Of a DNA stretch of 64,000 bases, positions 37,670 to 48,400 are shown piece by piece (the first letter of the stretch is position 1; each line of letters opens with the position of its first letter). The position numbers were made by a program, and so were the translations under genes. The stretch is from contig CM062217.1 of assembly GCA_031216445.1 (NCBI GenBank), positions 24,855,001 to 24,919,000 of the forward strand, written 5' to 3'. The notes below the pieces were generated by a model. The model was not told the DNA's origin. It worked only from the letters and a program-made list of their open reading frames with translations, and made no database searches. Origin of the DNA: Lateolabrax maculatus. Taxonomy: Eukaryota; Chordata; Actinopteri; Acropomatiformes; Lateolabracidae.

Positions 37670-39399
37670 CAGAGTCTACTTTGTCATTTTATTGGAGAAG
37701 ATATTGAAGAAGAAGGCGAGGCTCTAGCTTTCTAACAAGACAAGAACAGCATGTTTACATTAGTTGCAGTCAGTAATCAATTGCCATACTGCTTCAACTG
37801 CATGATCAGATTATCATATTAGGGGGCCCAGGGAGGAAAAAAGGCCCCTATTGACATCCACCCCCCACCCTCTGTGACACTGTATATGTACCTTGACAAG
37901 TTCCCATTAGGTACAGTGCACATGCAGACCCAGAAACCAACCAGCACTCCTATGGGGGAATATTTCAAATGGATGCCAAAGTTTCTTGTCTGTCATTTAG
38001 TTGTGGGAATTTTAATAAATGAAGGAATATGGACCATGCATGCATAATATAAAATAACAATATGTGGGTCTAGATTTCAACAAGATGGAGTGAGATCATA
38101 ATGCGGGACCTACCTAAGAAGTTCAATTTATGCAGTTTTTTTATTTTTATTTATTGATTTCATGTTCTTATTCATTGTAGTCACATACTGCACTGCACTG
38201 ATGATTTTGAAAACCAAAAAAACTGTGTCTCCATTGTAGTGCTATAGAGTCACCAAATGTGATGGGTGACAGAATTGTGTTTTGAATAAGGGTATCTCCT
38301 TAACAAAGACTTCAGGCAGGTGAAGACTTGCTGTTGCAGCAGTCATTACTCTGGCTTGATTAATGACTAAACTAAAATACAAGTCAAACTGAAAGTGAAA
38401 GAAAACGGTCTGTTTCCAACACACACATGCGCACTGTAAGAAAAGATAAATCAGTGATCTCATTCCCAAGCGTGTCGCCTCACCGCGCCGCTAGACCAAA
38501 TACCAAAGAAAATAACATATGGGACTTTTTAATATGTATTATTATTTCTGTATATGAAATTTAAAAAAAAAAGAAAAGAATTATTCTCGTCCCTACTGCT
38601 GTCATTCTAATATATAGACACAACTATAGTAAAGTAAACATAGTACATGGGTTGGATGAAGCCTTAACTGTCAGGTCACGTTATCTACTATTATGGATAA
38701 AGGTCATCCAAAACTCCCATTACAAAATGCCCAGTTTACTGTTGGCTCGCTTAAAGACAAAGATACACAGCGGACGGGATATATTGAAGAGACTTTAACA
38801 ATTGCCCGGACCTTCTAGTAAATTCGGCAAACACACTGACCTGATATTACTTGAATACAACGCACTGTCAAGTTCAAGTCTTCGACATTAAGCTACCCCG
38901 CTGGCTCCGTGCAGCCGCAGCAGAGGTTAGCGGGACTGGACTACGAGGACAGCTGGCCAGCACATCACACAAGTTGAGATTTTACCGGGATCAAGCGGGC
39001 TTCGGTGAATTACCTGTGCCCCGAATTGTCTGAGCGGTTCTTTGCAGTCTATATGTTGAACCGTGTCTTTGTAGTTGAATAAAGCGCAACCTGTGACAAT
39101 AAGCAGGGCGGCATTAAATTGAAAGATACTCGAAGGAGGTTTGGCGACGAGCTCGGATTGCCCATACGAGGCTGCACAGCGAACTAGCTCGCTAGCAACC
39201 ACGACACTCACCTCACAATTTTGTTGAAACAGTACGAACAAAAGCGGTGGCCACACTGGGCTTGCAGAGGCCTTCTCAGGACTTTGTGGCACGAATTGCA
39301 CAGGTGCTTGTCTTCGAGGTTGTTGGCCAGAATTTTCTTTGGGAAGCCCGGCTTGTTGCCTTCCAGGGAAGATGGTGGAGACGGGTCCTGTGCAGCCAT
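29718..39399 (-). CDS. traf2: TNF receptor-associated factor 2 (TRAF2), complete, 10 coding exons
   Basis: Cytoplasmic adaptor and RING-type protein that links TNF-family receptors to cIAPs and NF-kB/JNK signalling. Coding exons, 5' to 3' on the minus strand: 39399-39212, 37275-37197, 36661-36563, 35629-35468, 35077-35003, 34860-34786, 32980-32498, 32039-31862, 31430-31282, 29936-29718. All have GT-AG borders and phases join without a shift, giving about 568 residues against 501 in human TRAF2. RING: C34-x2-C37, C49-x-H51, C54-x2-C57, C69-x2-C72. TRAF zinc fingers fill roughly residues 122-226 and the coiled coil 227-415, including the family motif TFENIVCVLNRE at 348-359. TRAF-C/MATH runs from about 416 to the end, which is IVDLTGL as in mammals. 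The start codon begins the conserved MAA...P-SLE leader. The surplus length lies in exon 7. Identity to TRAF2 rather than TRAF1/3/5 is clear; which teleost co-orthologue (a or b) is not resolved. Confidence 0.95.
30300..31135. repeat. Dispersed fish repeat, family C, in traf2 intron 9
   Basis: One end has GCCAATGGTTAGCCTAGCTT. The middle has CCACAAATTGATATTTTTAC and TTAGTGAGATTTGGAGGTGC. The far end has TATTGATCCTCTCATCCCAC and AAATAAGCAAAAATGCTGAA. A plus-strand open frame of 166 codons (30442-30942) lies inside and is not considered a gene. Confidence 0.6.
32498..32980 (-). other. traf2: traf2 coding exon 7: enlarged coiled-coil exon with Ala/Gly/Pro linker
   Basis: This 483-nt exon encodes residues 227-387. 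The matching human stretch is about 95 residues, so about 66 are extra here. The surplus consists of a second heptad-like helix (VASHKLQELHQSLRDLELKM), then a Gly/Ala/Pro linker at about residues 291-320, then another helix leading into the conserved TFENIVCVLNRE. Borders are an AG acceptor after c980 and the donor AAG|gtgcag. Ignoring that donor, translation would read on only to a stop at 32417. Confidence 0.85.
33160..34425 (+). mobile_element. Dead Tc1/mariner-like DNA transposon in traf2 intron 6
   Basis: Related inverted ends are visible: tatacaaagtattcatccct near 33168, and tatataaagtattccccta read on the minus strand near 34410. Between them lies transposase-gene debris recognisable as fish Tc1: a catgctgtggggat block, a tcctgcaggacaacctgctg block, aatttgtggctggacttgaa near 34040, and a degraded ggccaaaggtgcttctac at 34236. 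The length of about 1.27 kb is near full size. No transposase frame remains open. The element lies antisense to traf2 and has a fold-back inside it. Confidence 0.8.
33793..33889. repeat. Perfect 29-bp inverted repeat with 39-nt spacer
   Basis: 33793-33821 is the exact reverse complement of 33861-33889; both arms centre on a CTGTGGGGATGCTGCGG core. It lies within the Tc1-like relic and appears to be a local inverted duplication of transposase DNA. Confidence 0.85.
34432..34491. repeat. (CA)n microsatellite with CAGA variants
   Basis: 44 bp of pure CA and then AGAC-containing units, directly next to the right end of the Tc1-like relic in traf2 intron 6. Confidence 0.95.
37641..37669. repeat. 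(CA)n microsatellite
   Basis: A 29-bp CA run in traf2 intron 1. Confidence 0.95.
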
Positions 39400-39830
39400 T
39401 ATTCCCCTTGAACAATATCGGGGTACTCAGCGGGGTGTGTTCAAGACAGCAAACACAGCTGAATGGGATTTTAGGAATGGTCGCCAGCAGCGACTCATCG
39501 CTCTGTTACAGTTTATTCAAATGTGTTTTCCTGCTTGTGTTCAGAAGGCTTAGCGACGTTTCATCTTCACGTGCACAGGCAAATAAGACCAGGCGTTCTC
39601 GTGTGATGAAAGTGACAGCCGAGGATGCTACGATCAGTTGTAGGTGACCACGTCTGCCGCTAGGCGCCGCAAGCCCGGGAGAAGAGCGTCCAGGCGGGTA
39701 TCATCAGGAAGCAGGCTGCGCTGCGCTGGACTCACAATATGGACTGGACCACCACAGCTGCGGCAAGTTAGCCACACTGAGCAAGCCCACTCCCGGAAGT
39801 GGTGACATTATGTCTTCAAAATAAAAGCAA
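39400..39830 (-). promoter_or_regulatory. traf2: Probable traf2 promoter/5' UTR zone
   Basis: A CpG-containing stretch directly upstream of the traf2 start includes a consensus ETS site CCGGAAGT (39793-39800). No TATA box is evident. A separate 5' UTR exon may exist, but I could not place its splice sites. Confidence 0.45.
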
Positions 39831-40121
39831 AGTGTTTGTAGTCATCCGTTTTAGTGTGAGCGGAGTAATGTAGAGAAAGAGAGATCTTGTGCTCATGTTG
39901 GACGTTCTAGAGATTTCTGACACTTGATGCAGACATCCATATAGCCAATGTCAAACTCAGTCAACAGGCCCGTTTCATCTGGAAGTCAATGTTAGCAGAT
40001 GATAAGTGTGTCCTTCAAAATCTGTTCACGCTGTTGTCTGTGGGTTATCCTGAATAACAGGGACATTATTTTCTGGAAAATACATTGCTGTTGGCTCTTT
40101 TAAATGTACAGAAAATAATAT

Positions 40122-40423
40122 CACCACAGTGTTCATTTAGTAGCTGTTCTGGAGCTTTTGATCATTTCACATGATCTTCATCAGCAGATGGAATTTGTCC
40201 AGTTATGGAATTATACATTTTCAATGTTTAATTTTCTTTTGAGCACTTTTAGGGCTTCTCATCCATGTTGACATAACAGCTGAGGTTCAAAGTTCATTCT
40301 TGACCTTGGAAACTCCATCTGCTGGAGAAGACTGTGTAATAAAATTGGCAAAAGTGCCAGAATAGCTACTGAATGGACCTTGTGGTGCTTTCTCAACAGC
40401 TGTTTCCAAGGTCAAGAATGAAC
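40122..40423. repeat. Fold-back repeat between traf2 and rabl6
   Basis: The arm 40122-40200 (CACCACAGTGTTCATTTAG...) matches the reverse complement of 40306-40387 at roughly three bases in four. A second, perfect 22-bp inverted pair is formed by 40292-40313 and 40402-40423 (GTTCATTCTTGACC... / ...GGTCAAGAATGAAC). The sequence resembles a dispersed fish repeat with internal inverted duplication and is not coding. Confidence 0.7.
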
Positions 40424-40779
40424 AACTCAGTCCTCAAATATAATTTATGAATGATCTCATGGGCACTATCAAAATTCCATTTATTTCTGTTGTATTGTGG
40501 TGGCCACACGTCTCAGAGGTGGATATCTGAGAACATTGCAACCTGAAACTCAAACTAGCTGCATGGCCAGACACCACAGGGGTTAAGAGAGAAAACATGT
40601 GATTTTGTAATTTGGATGAATAAATCAAATCATAATAATGAAATACAAAATTAATATTCAATCGATTTTCCTGGACGTGAACTGAAAATAGGCTATAGTG
40701 GGGGTTTTTTAAACAGATTTCTCCATTTAAAATGTGTTTTCACGTTTGTCCCGTCGTCGTCTTTTCTGAAACGTAAGCT

Positions 40780-40956
40780 TTATTTTGAAAGATCCGACGG
40801 AAGTTGTACGTGTTTGCGTCCCGCGCGACGCTGGGTCTGTGCAGCTGCTCTCTTTGCAAAGGAATGTCGCCGCTATATCTCTGTCGGGATGGACGTCTGA
40901 CAGATGTTTTGACAAGAAGATGTCGGCACTGCCATTTCTTATCCTGTTAAATAACC
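40780..40956 (+). promoter_or_regulatory. rabl6: Probable rabl6 promoter and non-coding first exon
   Basis: CpG-rich sequence upstream of rabl6 with an ETS-like GACGGAAGT near 40793 and a consensus donor (ATAACC|gtgagt) at 40957. The next strong acceptor (a pyrimidine tract ending in tttcacag, 42219) opens the exon holding the rabl6 start. The exon contains upstream ATGs at 40863 and 40920. The transcription start is inferred, not seen. Confidence 0.5.
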
Positions 40957-41701
40957 GTGAGTATATGCTGCCGCAGGGAGAAAACATCCAGCTGCGTTTA
41001 ATGTCCTCGAGCGTGACGGGGGGGAGGGGGGTGGTGGTAACGTCGGCTGGATAGCTAGCTACCACAGAGCCAGAGGATAACGTTACCGTTCAGGCAACAA
41101 ACCGGGCTGTCTCGGCGCTGTTCGAAGCCCGTGTTGACCTTGACATATCCTTAGAATATTTTGCGATACCATTTTGAAGCAAAAATGGATTCACAAGTCC
41201 CGTACAGCCCTGTCTTTACCGAGCTAGCAGCCCGAGCAGCCAGCTAATGCTAACCGGGTAACGTTAACGTTAAAGGGGGAAATTCACCCCAAGTGTTTAT
41301 TGTTAACGGTTCAGTATTGCACAGCTCGACTTTGAATTTGAGCCGGCCTCCCTTTTTACTGAACAGAGACACACACTGTACGGATGATGTCAGCTGGAGA
41401 CACATCCCGAAGCTGATCTCGATGGTGAATAATGTACAACCTCCTGGGACAGTTCGGGACAGCTCCCTTTAGGGTTTTCCACGGACATGGAGACGTGTCT
41501 CTGATAAAGCCCATCTTTCACCTTTCACTATTATGGCTCTAGCGTTTCACTTCAGAAATATATGAGCTGATTCGCTTCCAGTGCAGTCCTCCTACTGCAC
41601 AGTGTCATCTGACCACATCATCAGATCTGCCCCCAGTTTGTTCCTCCAGTGTCCTGGCATTGTGCAGCATGTACAGCCGTAAACACATCGTTTTTCTATA
41701 A

Positions 41702-41945
41702 AAATGTAAGGCTCCAACTAACGATTCATTTCACTATCGATTAACCTGCTGATTATTTGTGTGATGTATAAAATGTCGGAAAATAGCGACCATCAGCGAC
41801 CAAAGGCCATCACCATTTCCCCGAACAAAAATGTGGCTTGTTTTGTCAGACCAGTGGTCCAGAACAAAGATGTTAAGTTTACTATCAAAGCAGAAAATAT
41901 TCACATTCATTACTTCCACAATTTATCGATTATGAGATTGGGTCT
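41702..41945 (+). repeat. Dispersed fish repeat, family E (CTAACGATT...ATCGATTA)
   Basis: GGCTCCAACTAACGATTCAT, TATCGATTAACCTGCTGATT, AAAATGTCGGAAAATAG and TTGTTTTGTCAGACCA are the landmarks of a common fish element. It lies in the first rabl6 intron. Confidence 0.65.
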
Positions 41946-42219
41946 TTGTGGTATTAAGATGTGTCATCAAAGGCAAACTGTTCTCTGTGTTTTTTGATAT
42001 TTTTATGGACTGAACCAAGACTATTTTATGTACAAAACTTCATTTTAAGTCACCAGATCTGGCAGCACATTTCTCTCTCACCCTGTAATGAAGACATGAT
42101 ATTGTAAGGGCTTGTGTATGTTTGACAAGCCTGCCTTTTTTGTTATGCCTACACCTTGAAAGGGAATAGCAGTTACTTCCCACCCATGATGTTTCTGTTT
42201 TGTTCTGTTTCTTTCACAG

Positions 42220-42480
42220 ATGATGCTCAAAACAGCATGGTAGTTGCCTCCACCTCTAACTGGCGAGCAAGAACATCTGGTCAAATTTAAAAGAACTGCT
42301 GCTAAATGGTCAGAATTCAGTAACCAGGCATCATATTTGCTTCCAAGCATGGACCCTTGACTTCCTTCTACGTCAGGATACGCTGTTACACTTTTCCTCC
42401 AGTTTCTGTGGGACGAATTGTCAGAGGAGTTCTGCTGCTCCACTACTACGTGTTACTGTACAAGTTGAAACCTCGCCAGG
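42220..42480 (+). promoter_or_regulatory. rabl6: rabl6 5' UTR part of exon 2, with several upstream ORFs
   Basis: Between the acceptor at 42219 and the main start at 42481 there are several upstream ATGs. One opens an 8-codon frame at 42220-42243 (ATG ATG ... TAG). An overlapping 18-codon frame starts at 42237. A very short ATG GAC CCT TGA frame lies near 42350. Such leaders usually dampen or regulate initiation at the main start. Confidence 0.5.
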
Positions 42481-45400
42481 ATGTTTTCGGCGCTCAAGAA
42501 GCTGGTGGGATCCGAGCCAGGGCAGTTCAGGGACAAGAACATCCCGGCTGGCATGCAATCCATGAACCAAAGTCTGCAAAGACGCTTCGCCAAAGGGGTC
42601 CAGTACAATAGTAAGTGACACAGCCAAACGGGTGAACAGGTTCTGCATTCCGTCCCATTTCTAATTAGAAAATGTTGTCTCTTGAGTTAAGTTGATAAAC
42701 TGTTTTCAGACAAACTTAATGCACAATCTCTTCCCCACTCAAGTGAAAATAGTCATCCGGGGAGATAGAAACACTGGCAAGAGTACTTTATGGCATCGAC
42801 TGCAGGGCAAGAAGTTTGTGGAGGAGTACCTGCCCACTCAGGAGATCCAAGCCACTAGTATCCATTGGAATTACAAAAGTAAGTCACTGCAACTCATGTC
42901 GTCTACGTTACGGTTTATTTTATCTTATCAGTACTGCTTTGGTCATGTTTCTATTTTGGTGACTGTTTGACATCTGCTGTCTGTGCCTGGGTAATTTATT
43001 TCAGTGGCTCCATATCAAGGTAAAAAAAAAAGAGAAAACACTGTGCATTTAGATTTAGCCTCAGATTTTTAGAGTAGGTGCCCTGTATTTGTGTTAGTCG
43101 CTCAATACCAAGCAAACCTTTTCCCAACCCTTACTTCTTCTAGTGTTTTTAGTTACTGGATCCACATTAGAGTCACTTAACAGCCTGCACATTTGAATTA
43201 TTTCCCTCTCTGGCCCAGGGACATGAATAATGAAAACACTCTTTCTGTTTCTCTCAGCTACTGATGATGTGGTCAAGGTAGAGGTGTGGGACGTGGTAGA
43301 CAAAGGTGAGTGTTGACACACATGCCAGTTAAAGAACCAGACGTTACTTACTGAGGCTTGCCTCGCTATAAGAAGTTACACCTTTTTCTGTCTACTGCAG
43401 TCCACCCGCTACAGTATGTCATGACGTCAAATAGTCGCATGGTTTGCTTGTTTGTTTTTCTGTCCTCAGTGTTGATGTTGTCTTTTTTGCACTCATCTCA
43501 GGCCAAAAATATCCTCTTCCTGAAGGTGTAGGTGAGCGCCACTATAGTGTGTAGAAGTTGACCTCGCTTGTGTGCCGTGGGTTTGCCTCTGCCTTGTCTC
43601 GCTCTTATCTGAATGTCAATATTCTCAAGGTTTGGCTGTTCCCAGGTTTGCTGCGAGGCTACGTTTCAGAGTTTGGCTGTGTATAACTAGAGCCTGAGCA
43701 TCTGAGCTGTGACTTAGTACCAATAGTGTGTATTTAAAGGATCCTGTGTGTTAAAAATAGGCTGCAAGATGCTTTTCCGTAAGAAAGGCGGCTGTGCTGT
43801 TCTGCTTGCTTTACTCATCTTTAACTAACGTAACAAACTCAGCCGTAGATTGTGATGTTTTTTTTTTCTTTTCAGCCTGTCTAAACTTAACAGCTCTTCA
43901 TTTGTTCTTTCAGGCAAAGGCAAAAGGCGCGGAGACAATTTGAAACTGGAGAATGAGCCCCAAGAGGTGATTATCACATGACTGTCATGTGTTCAGGAAG
44001 ATAGGCTCACTAACAGTATGTGGGTCAGTTATAGAATTGGTCAAAGAGGTCTTATAGGGTCTTATAGTTGTCAAAATAGAAGTATTATGTTTCTTTATCG
44101 TGTGATTAATCCATTTGTTTAATTTAAATATATATGTGTGTTGTAGTCAGATGAGGTGGCCCTGGATGCAGAGTTCCTGGATGTGTACAAGAACTGTAAC
44201 GGAGTCATCATGATGTTTGACATTACCAAGCAGTGGTAAGAGTCTGTCTGGAGTTGTTGTCCTGTCTCATCAGTGAACTCTAATGCTACAATATGCATGG
44301 ACAGATTAGGTTTCAGTCCGTCTGCATGTGGCTGTGAAGCTGAGAGTTTCCACTGGTGGATTTTGTTCAGCTTGAAAGGCAAAAAAAAAAAAAAAAAAAA
44401 AGACTAAGACATTTGAACATTTGCTAATTTGTGCATGTCTCAGAGATTTTTCTACAGTACTAGCATGTCCTGCCAGAAAGCACATAATGCACCAATTGGT
44501 ATTTAAATGTGTTTTTGTTGTTGTGCCATGCTGGTGTATTTACCCGTTAATTTCCTTGTAATATCACTTTCAGTATGTATTCATGCCAGTCTCTCAGGCG
44601 TGCCTTAGAAACAATTTTCTAGCTCAATAAAGGCCCTTAAAGGTGAAGACTATGCCCTGCTGTGCTGTTGCATATTTGATGTATGCTTGTACCTGTCAGT
44701 ATCTTGGAAAAGTAATGCGTCTCTGTAAAACTGATGTCTTTAAGTGAAGTTAAGTCAATTTTATTTGTATAGCGCCAAATCATAACGAAAGTTATCTCAA
44801 GACACTTTTCACATAGAGCAGGTCTAGACCATACTCTTTAAAATATTATTTACAGAGACCCAACAGTTCCCAACATGAGCAGCACTTGGCGACAGTGGCG
44901 AGGAAAAACTCCCTTTTAACAGGTAGAAACCTCGAGCAGAACCGGGCTCTGGGTGGGCGGCCATCTGCATCGACTGAGTTGGGTTGAAAGGGGAGGAGAG
45001 AGGGGGAGAGGGGAGACAGAACAGGAGAGACAACAAATCAGACTAATAATAATAACAACTGCAGCAGTGAGTGTGGAGCAGGAACATGGGGGCAGTAGAC
45101 GGCCTGCAATCACAGATCCAGAATCTACAGCTAAAGCATCTTAAATAAATTGTAAGGAACAAAAAAATTTAAGCACACCAATATGGCAAATTTTTAAATC
45201 CCTCCCCTGAAAAGAGCCCCCACTAAATCATTTTTATTGGTCTAAGCTTCTTTCAAGTTTTCTTCACCCACCCACAGATGAATGTTGTGTTGTAATTGTG
45301 TCAATTGCAGGACTTTTAACTACATCCTGAGGGAACTGCCCAAAGTACCCACCCATGTGCCGGTGTGTGTACTGGGAAACCACAGGGACATGGGCGAGCA

Positions 45401-48400
45401 TCGCGTCATCCTCCCTGATGATATAAGAGACCTGATCGCTGGACTTAACAGGTAGAGATCAGCACTTAGCTAAACAGTCAGATGGAAACCTCTCATTGTG
45501 ACCGTTAACGTGGAACTCGGATTTGAAAGTCTTTTCGGACAGGACCTGGTACAGCAGTGGAATCTGATTTATTTGAAGGTGGATTTTGAATTTGACAGTG
45601 ATCATGGAGAAGTATCATCAAGGCTGTGTCGTTACCGCTACGCAATCGCAGTCACACGTGATGATTTTACCACACCCTCCTAATTTCCGGATGGGCTGCA
45701 TCAGCAAATGACAAGACTGCCTCACGCCACGTGATGAAATGTGCACAGTCAGAGGTGGTGGAAGTGAAAATCTAATGTGTGAGAGGTGGAAGGCGAACAC
45801 CATGAAAGAACATGTTTTGGAGGAACAAAACAAACGAGAACCAAATGAGTCAGACTTTCTTTGATAGTGAAGAACAGGAAACACATTTATCCAGCCCTAG
45901 CTCAAAAAAAACAAACTTGATCATCTCGATGATTTGTCCTTATCCACTCAACACTCTTTCTGATACAAATCCTTTGTACAGCAAGTCAATAATTTGTGTT
46001 TCCGATCATATTATTTACTCCTTCAGATAAATACATTTATATCCTTGAATTAGTTGAAGGATAAAAATGTTTCCCCTCATACCTTTGTAAAAGGCCAGAA
46101 AATCCCTGCTTCCCAACCTCCAGGAGCTGTGTCATGTTGACGTTATCCACATAAAAATGTTAGAATATTAAATTTGCATCAGTGAATTTTTTTGTGATAA
46201 CAACCGATCACATAACTTAGTGTAAAGTTAAGGTTGCTCGTAGTGACGAACCCACCAATAATTATCACCCAAGTTTACACTAAATCCCCTCAGTACTACA
46301 GAGCTTTTTAGCCTCTTTTAGATATTTCCCCCCAGGAGGTTGGTGGAGACCAAAACAGAGCAAAATTCATCATTAATCAGGTGGACACAAACATGGCTCC
46401 AAATTAATGATAATGTTGCTCTGTGTCTCCTGTATGTGTAAAAAGACAATTGTTTTCTAACACTTTTTCCAAATTTAACAAAGTGATGTCAGTTTTTAAA
46501 GCTTGGTCTGCTGCCCCCATGTGGCCAAATTAATGCAGCTTTAACATTTTTACAATCTTAATCTTGACGTAATAATGAGGACTACTAGGACATTTATGCA
46601 ACATACACATATACTGCATATCTTAGAAATTATCATGAAAAATAATTAGTAATACTTTTGTTTTACAGACCAATGGGATCATCTTACATCCACTATGCTG
46701 AGTCCTCGATGAAGAATGGGTTTGGCTTGAAATATCTCCACAGGTTTTTCAACATCCCCTTCCTGCAGCTGCAGGTTATTTTTTACCACTCGTCTGTCAT
46801 CATTAGTATCATAATTATTTTATTTATAATTAGTTGTTTCATCCTGTACTGGCTTTCAAGGATTTGAATCTTATTCTATCTGATCATGCTGTCGTACAGC
46901 GTGAACATGAAAGCTTACTCTGAGCTCCAGTCATTCATGTCAGGTTCGTGTGCGTTTGTGTGTGTGCAGAGGGAGACGCTCCTAAGGCAGCTGGAGACCA
47001 ACCAGCTGGACATGGACGCCACCCTGGAGGAGCTCTGCGTCCAGCAGGAGACCGAAGATCAAAACTATGAGATGTACGTTCTGCTTCTTTTTTTCCTCTT
47101 TCTCTCTCTTTATTGTACAGACGCCCTAGAGGGACATTTTTCTGGGGCACAACAGATAGTATTCTGTGTGCACCTGCTAATTTTGGCTATATGTTGTGTT
47201 AGGACACAAAAGTTCAAACATGTGAAGGTGGTAATGGATAGAGTTACATTTTAACATGTCAATGCTGAATCCGTGAAATAGTCCATAGTTTATAAGCAAT
47301 CCTTTCGTGATTTCTGCAGTTTCCTGGAGAATTTGGAGTCTCGCAGTAAGGGCTATGGCTCTCCTGGTCCAGCCAATGGTCAGAGTCCCTCCTCGGGCTC
47401 CCAGTCCCCCATTGTTCCTCCCAGCGGGGCCTCCACGGGCAGCTCCAGCCCCAGCACCCCTCAGCCCCCCGTTCCCTCCCAGGTGCTCCCACAGTCACCG
47501 TCTGTGTCCACTTCCTCCGCTCCACCTCCCTCGGCGGTGGTCAGCGGGGCAGCTTCACCCACCGTTGAGTCAAAGCCATCAGCACAGTCGCCCGAACACC
47601 TTCAGTCCTCCGCTGCGTCTGGAGCGTCGGCCCCCCAGAAACGAGGCTTCATCTCCCGCTGGTTTGGTTCCCCTCCCGCTGAGGCTTTAGCTCCTGCACC
47701 AGGTGAGTCTCCTTTGCAGATTACAATGTTGTCCTCTGCCATTGATGATACTTGCGTCCTCCAGTACCTCTGTTCCATGTAGGAGTTGCCAATGTGGTCT
47801 GACGCTGTAGCTTACACTGTGGTAAAATCTACAGCAGGCATATCAGAAAGGCAGCTGCAAGGTTGATACAAAGCATGTATAACCGTAGATTCATTTGTAC
47901 AGTGCTGATTGTTTGGTGCAGTATAAATTTAAAAAAATGTCAATGTTCACTGCAGTGCTTTTTCGAAATGTAGGCAACACACTCATTTCATATTGCCTTA
48001 ACAGAGATGGAACAGCAAGACTGTGTAACCACACTTTAAACAGCAAAAATCTGTATATCCCTTGTGGTGCTGTACAAATGAGGTAAAAAAAGAAAACTCA
48101 CATATACAACCGCAATAATAATTAGGCCAGCAGTCTCACTCTTCATATACAGTTGACATGAATGAAATTATGAATATCTAGCAAAATGCTTCACATAAGG
48201 CGCGGGAGCAAATAGAATTTAAATGAGAGTCCCATCTACGAATGAAGCTGTAATAGATGCCTGTGTCTGAATGAAAAAACACTATAACTTTGAGAGGTCT
48301 AAATTAATGATGTTTGGAATTTTGACAAAATCTATCACAGCACGAGAGATGTTGACTGTTGAGTCATCTGTTTTGGAGAATGATGTGTGTTTAACTTTGT

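Noticed and set aside
38242..38469. Frame in traf2 intron 1 suggesting an extra exon
   Set aside because: No acceptor/donor pair joins it in phase between exon 1 and exon 2, and the exon 1-exon 2 junction already rebuilds an intact RING finger.
44824..45144. Similar peptide frames at 44.8-45.1 kb and 21.7-22.0 kb
   Set aside because: The similarity comes from two copies of a retroposon 3' end, not from a duplicated gene.
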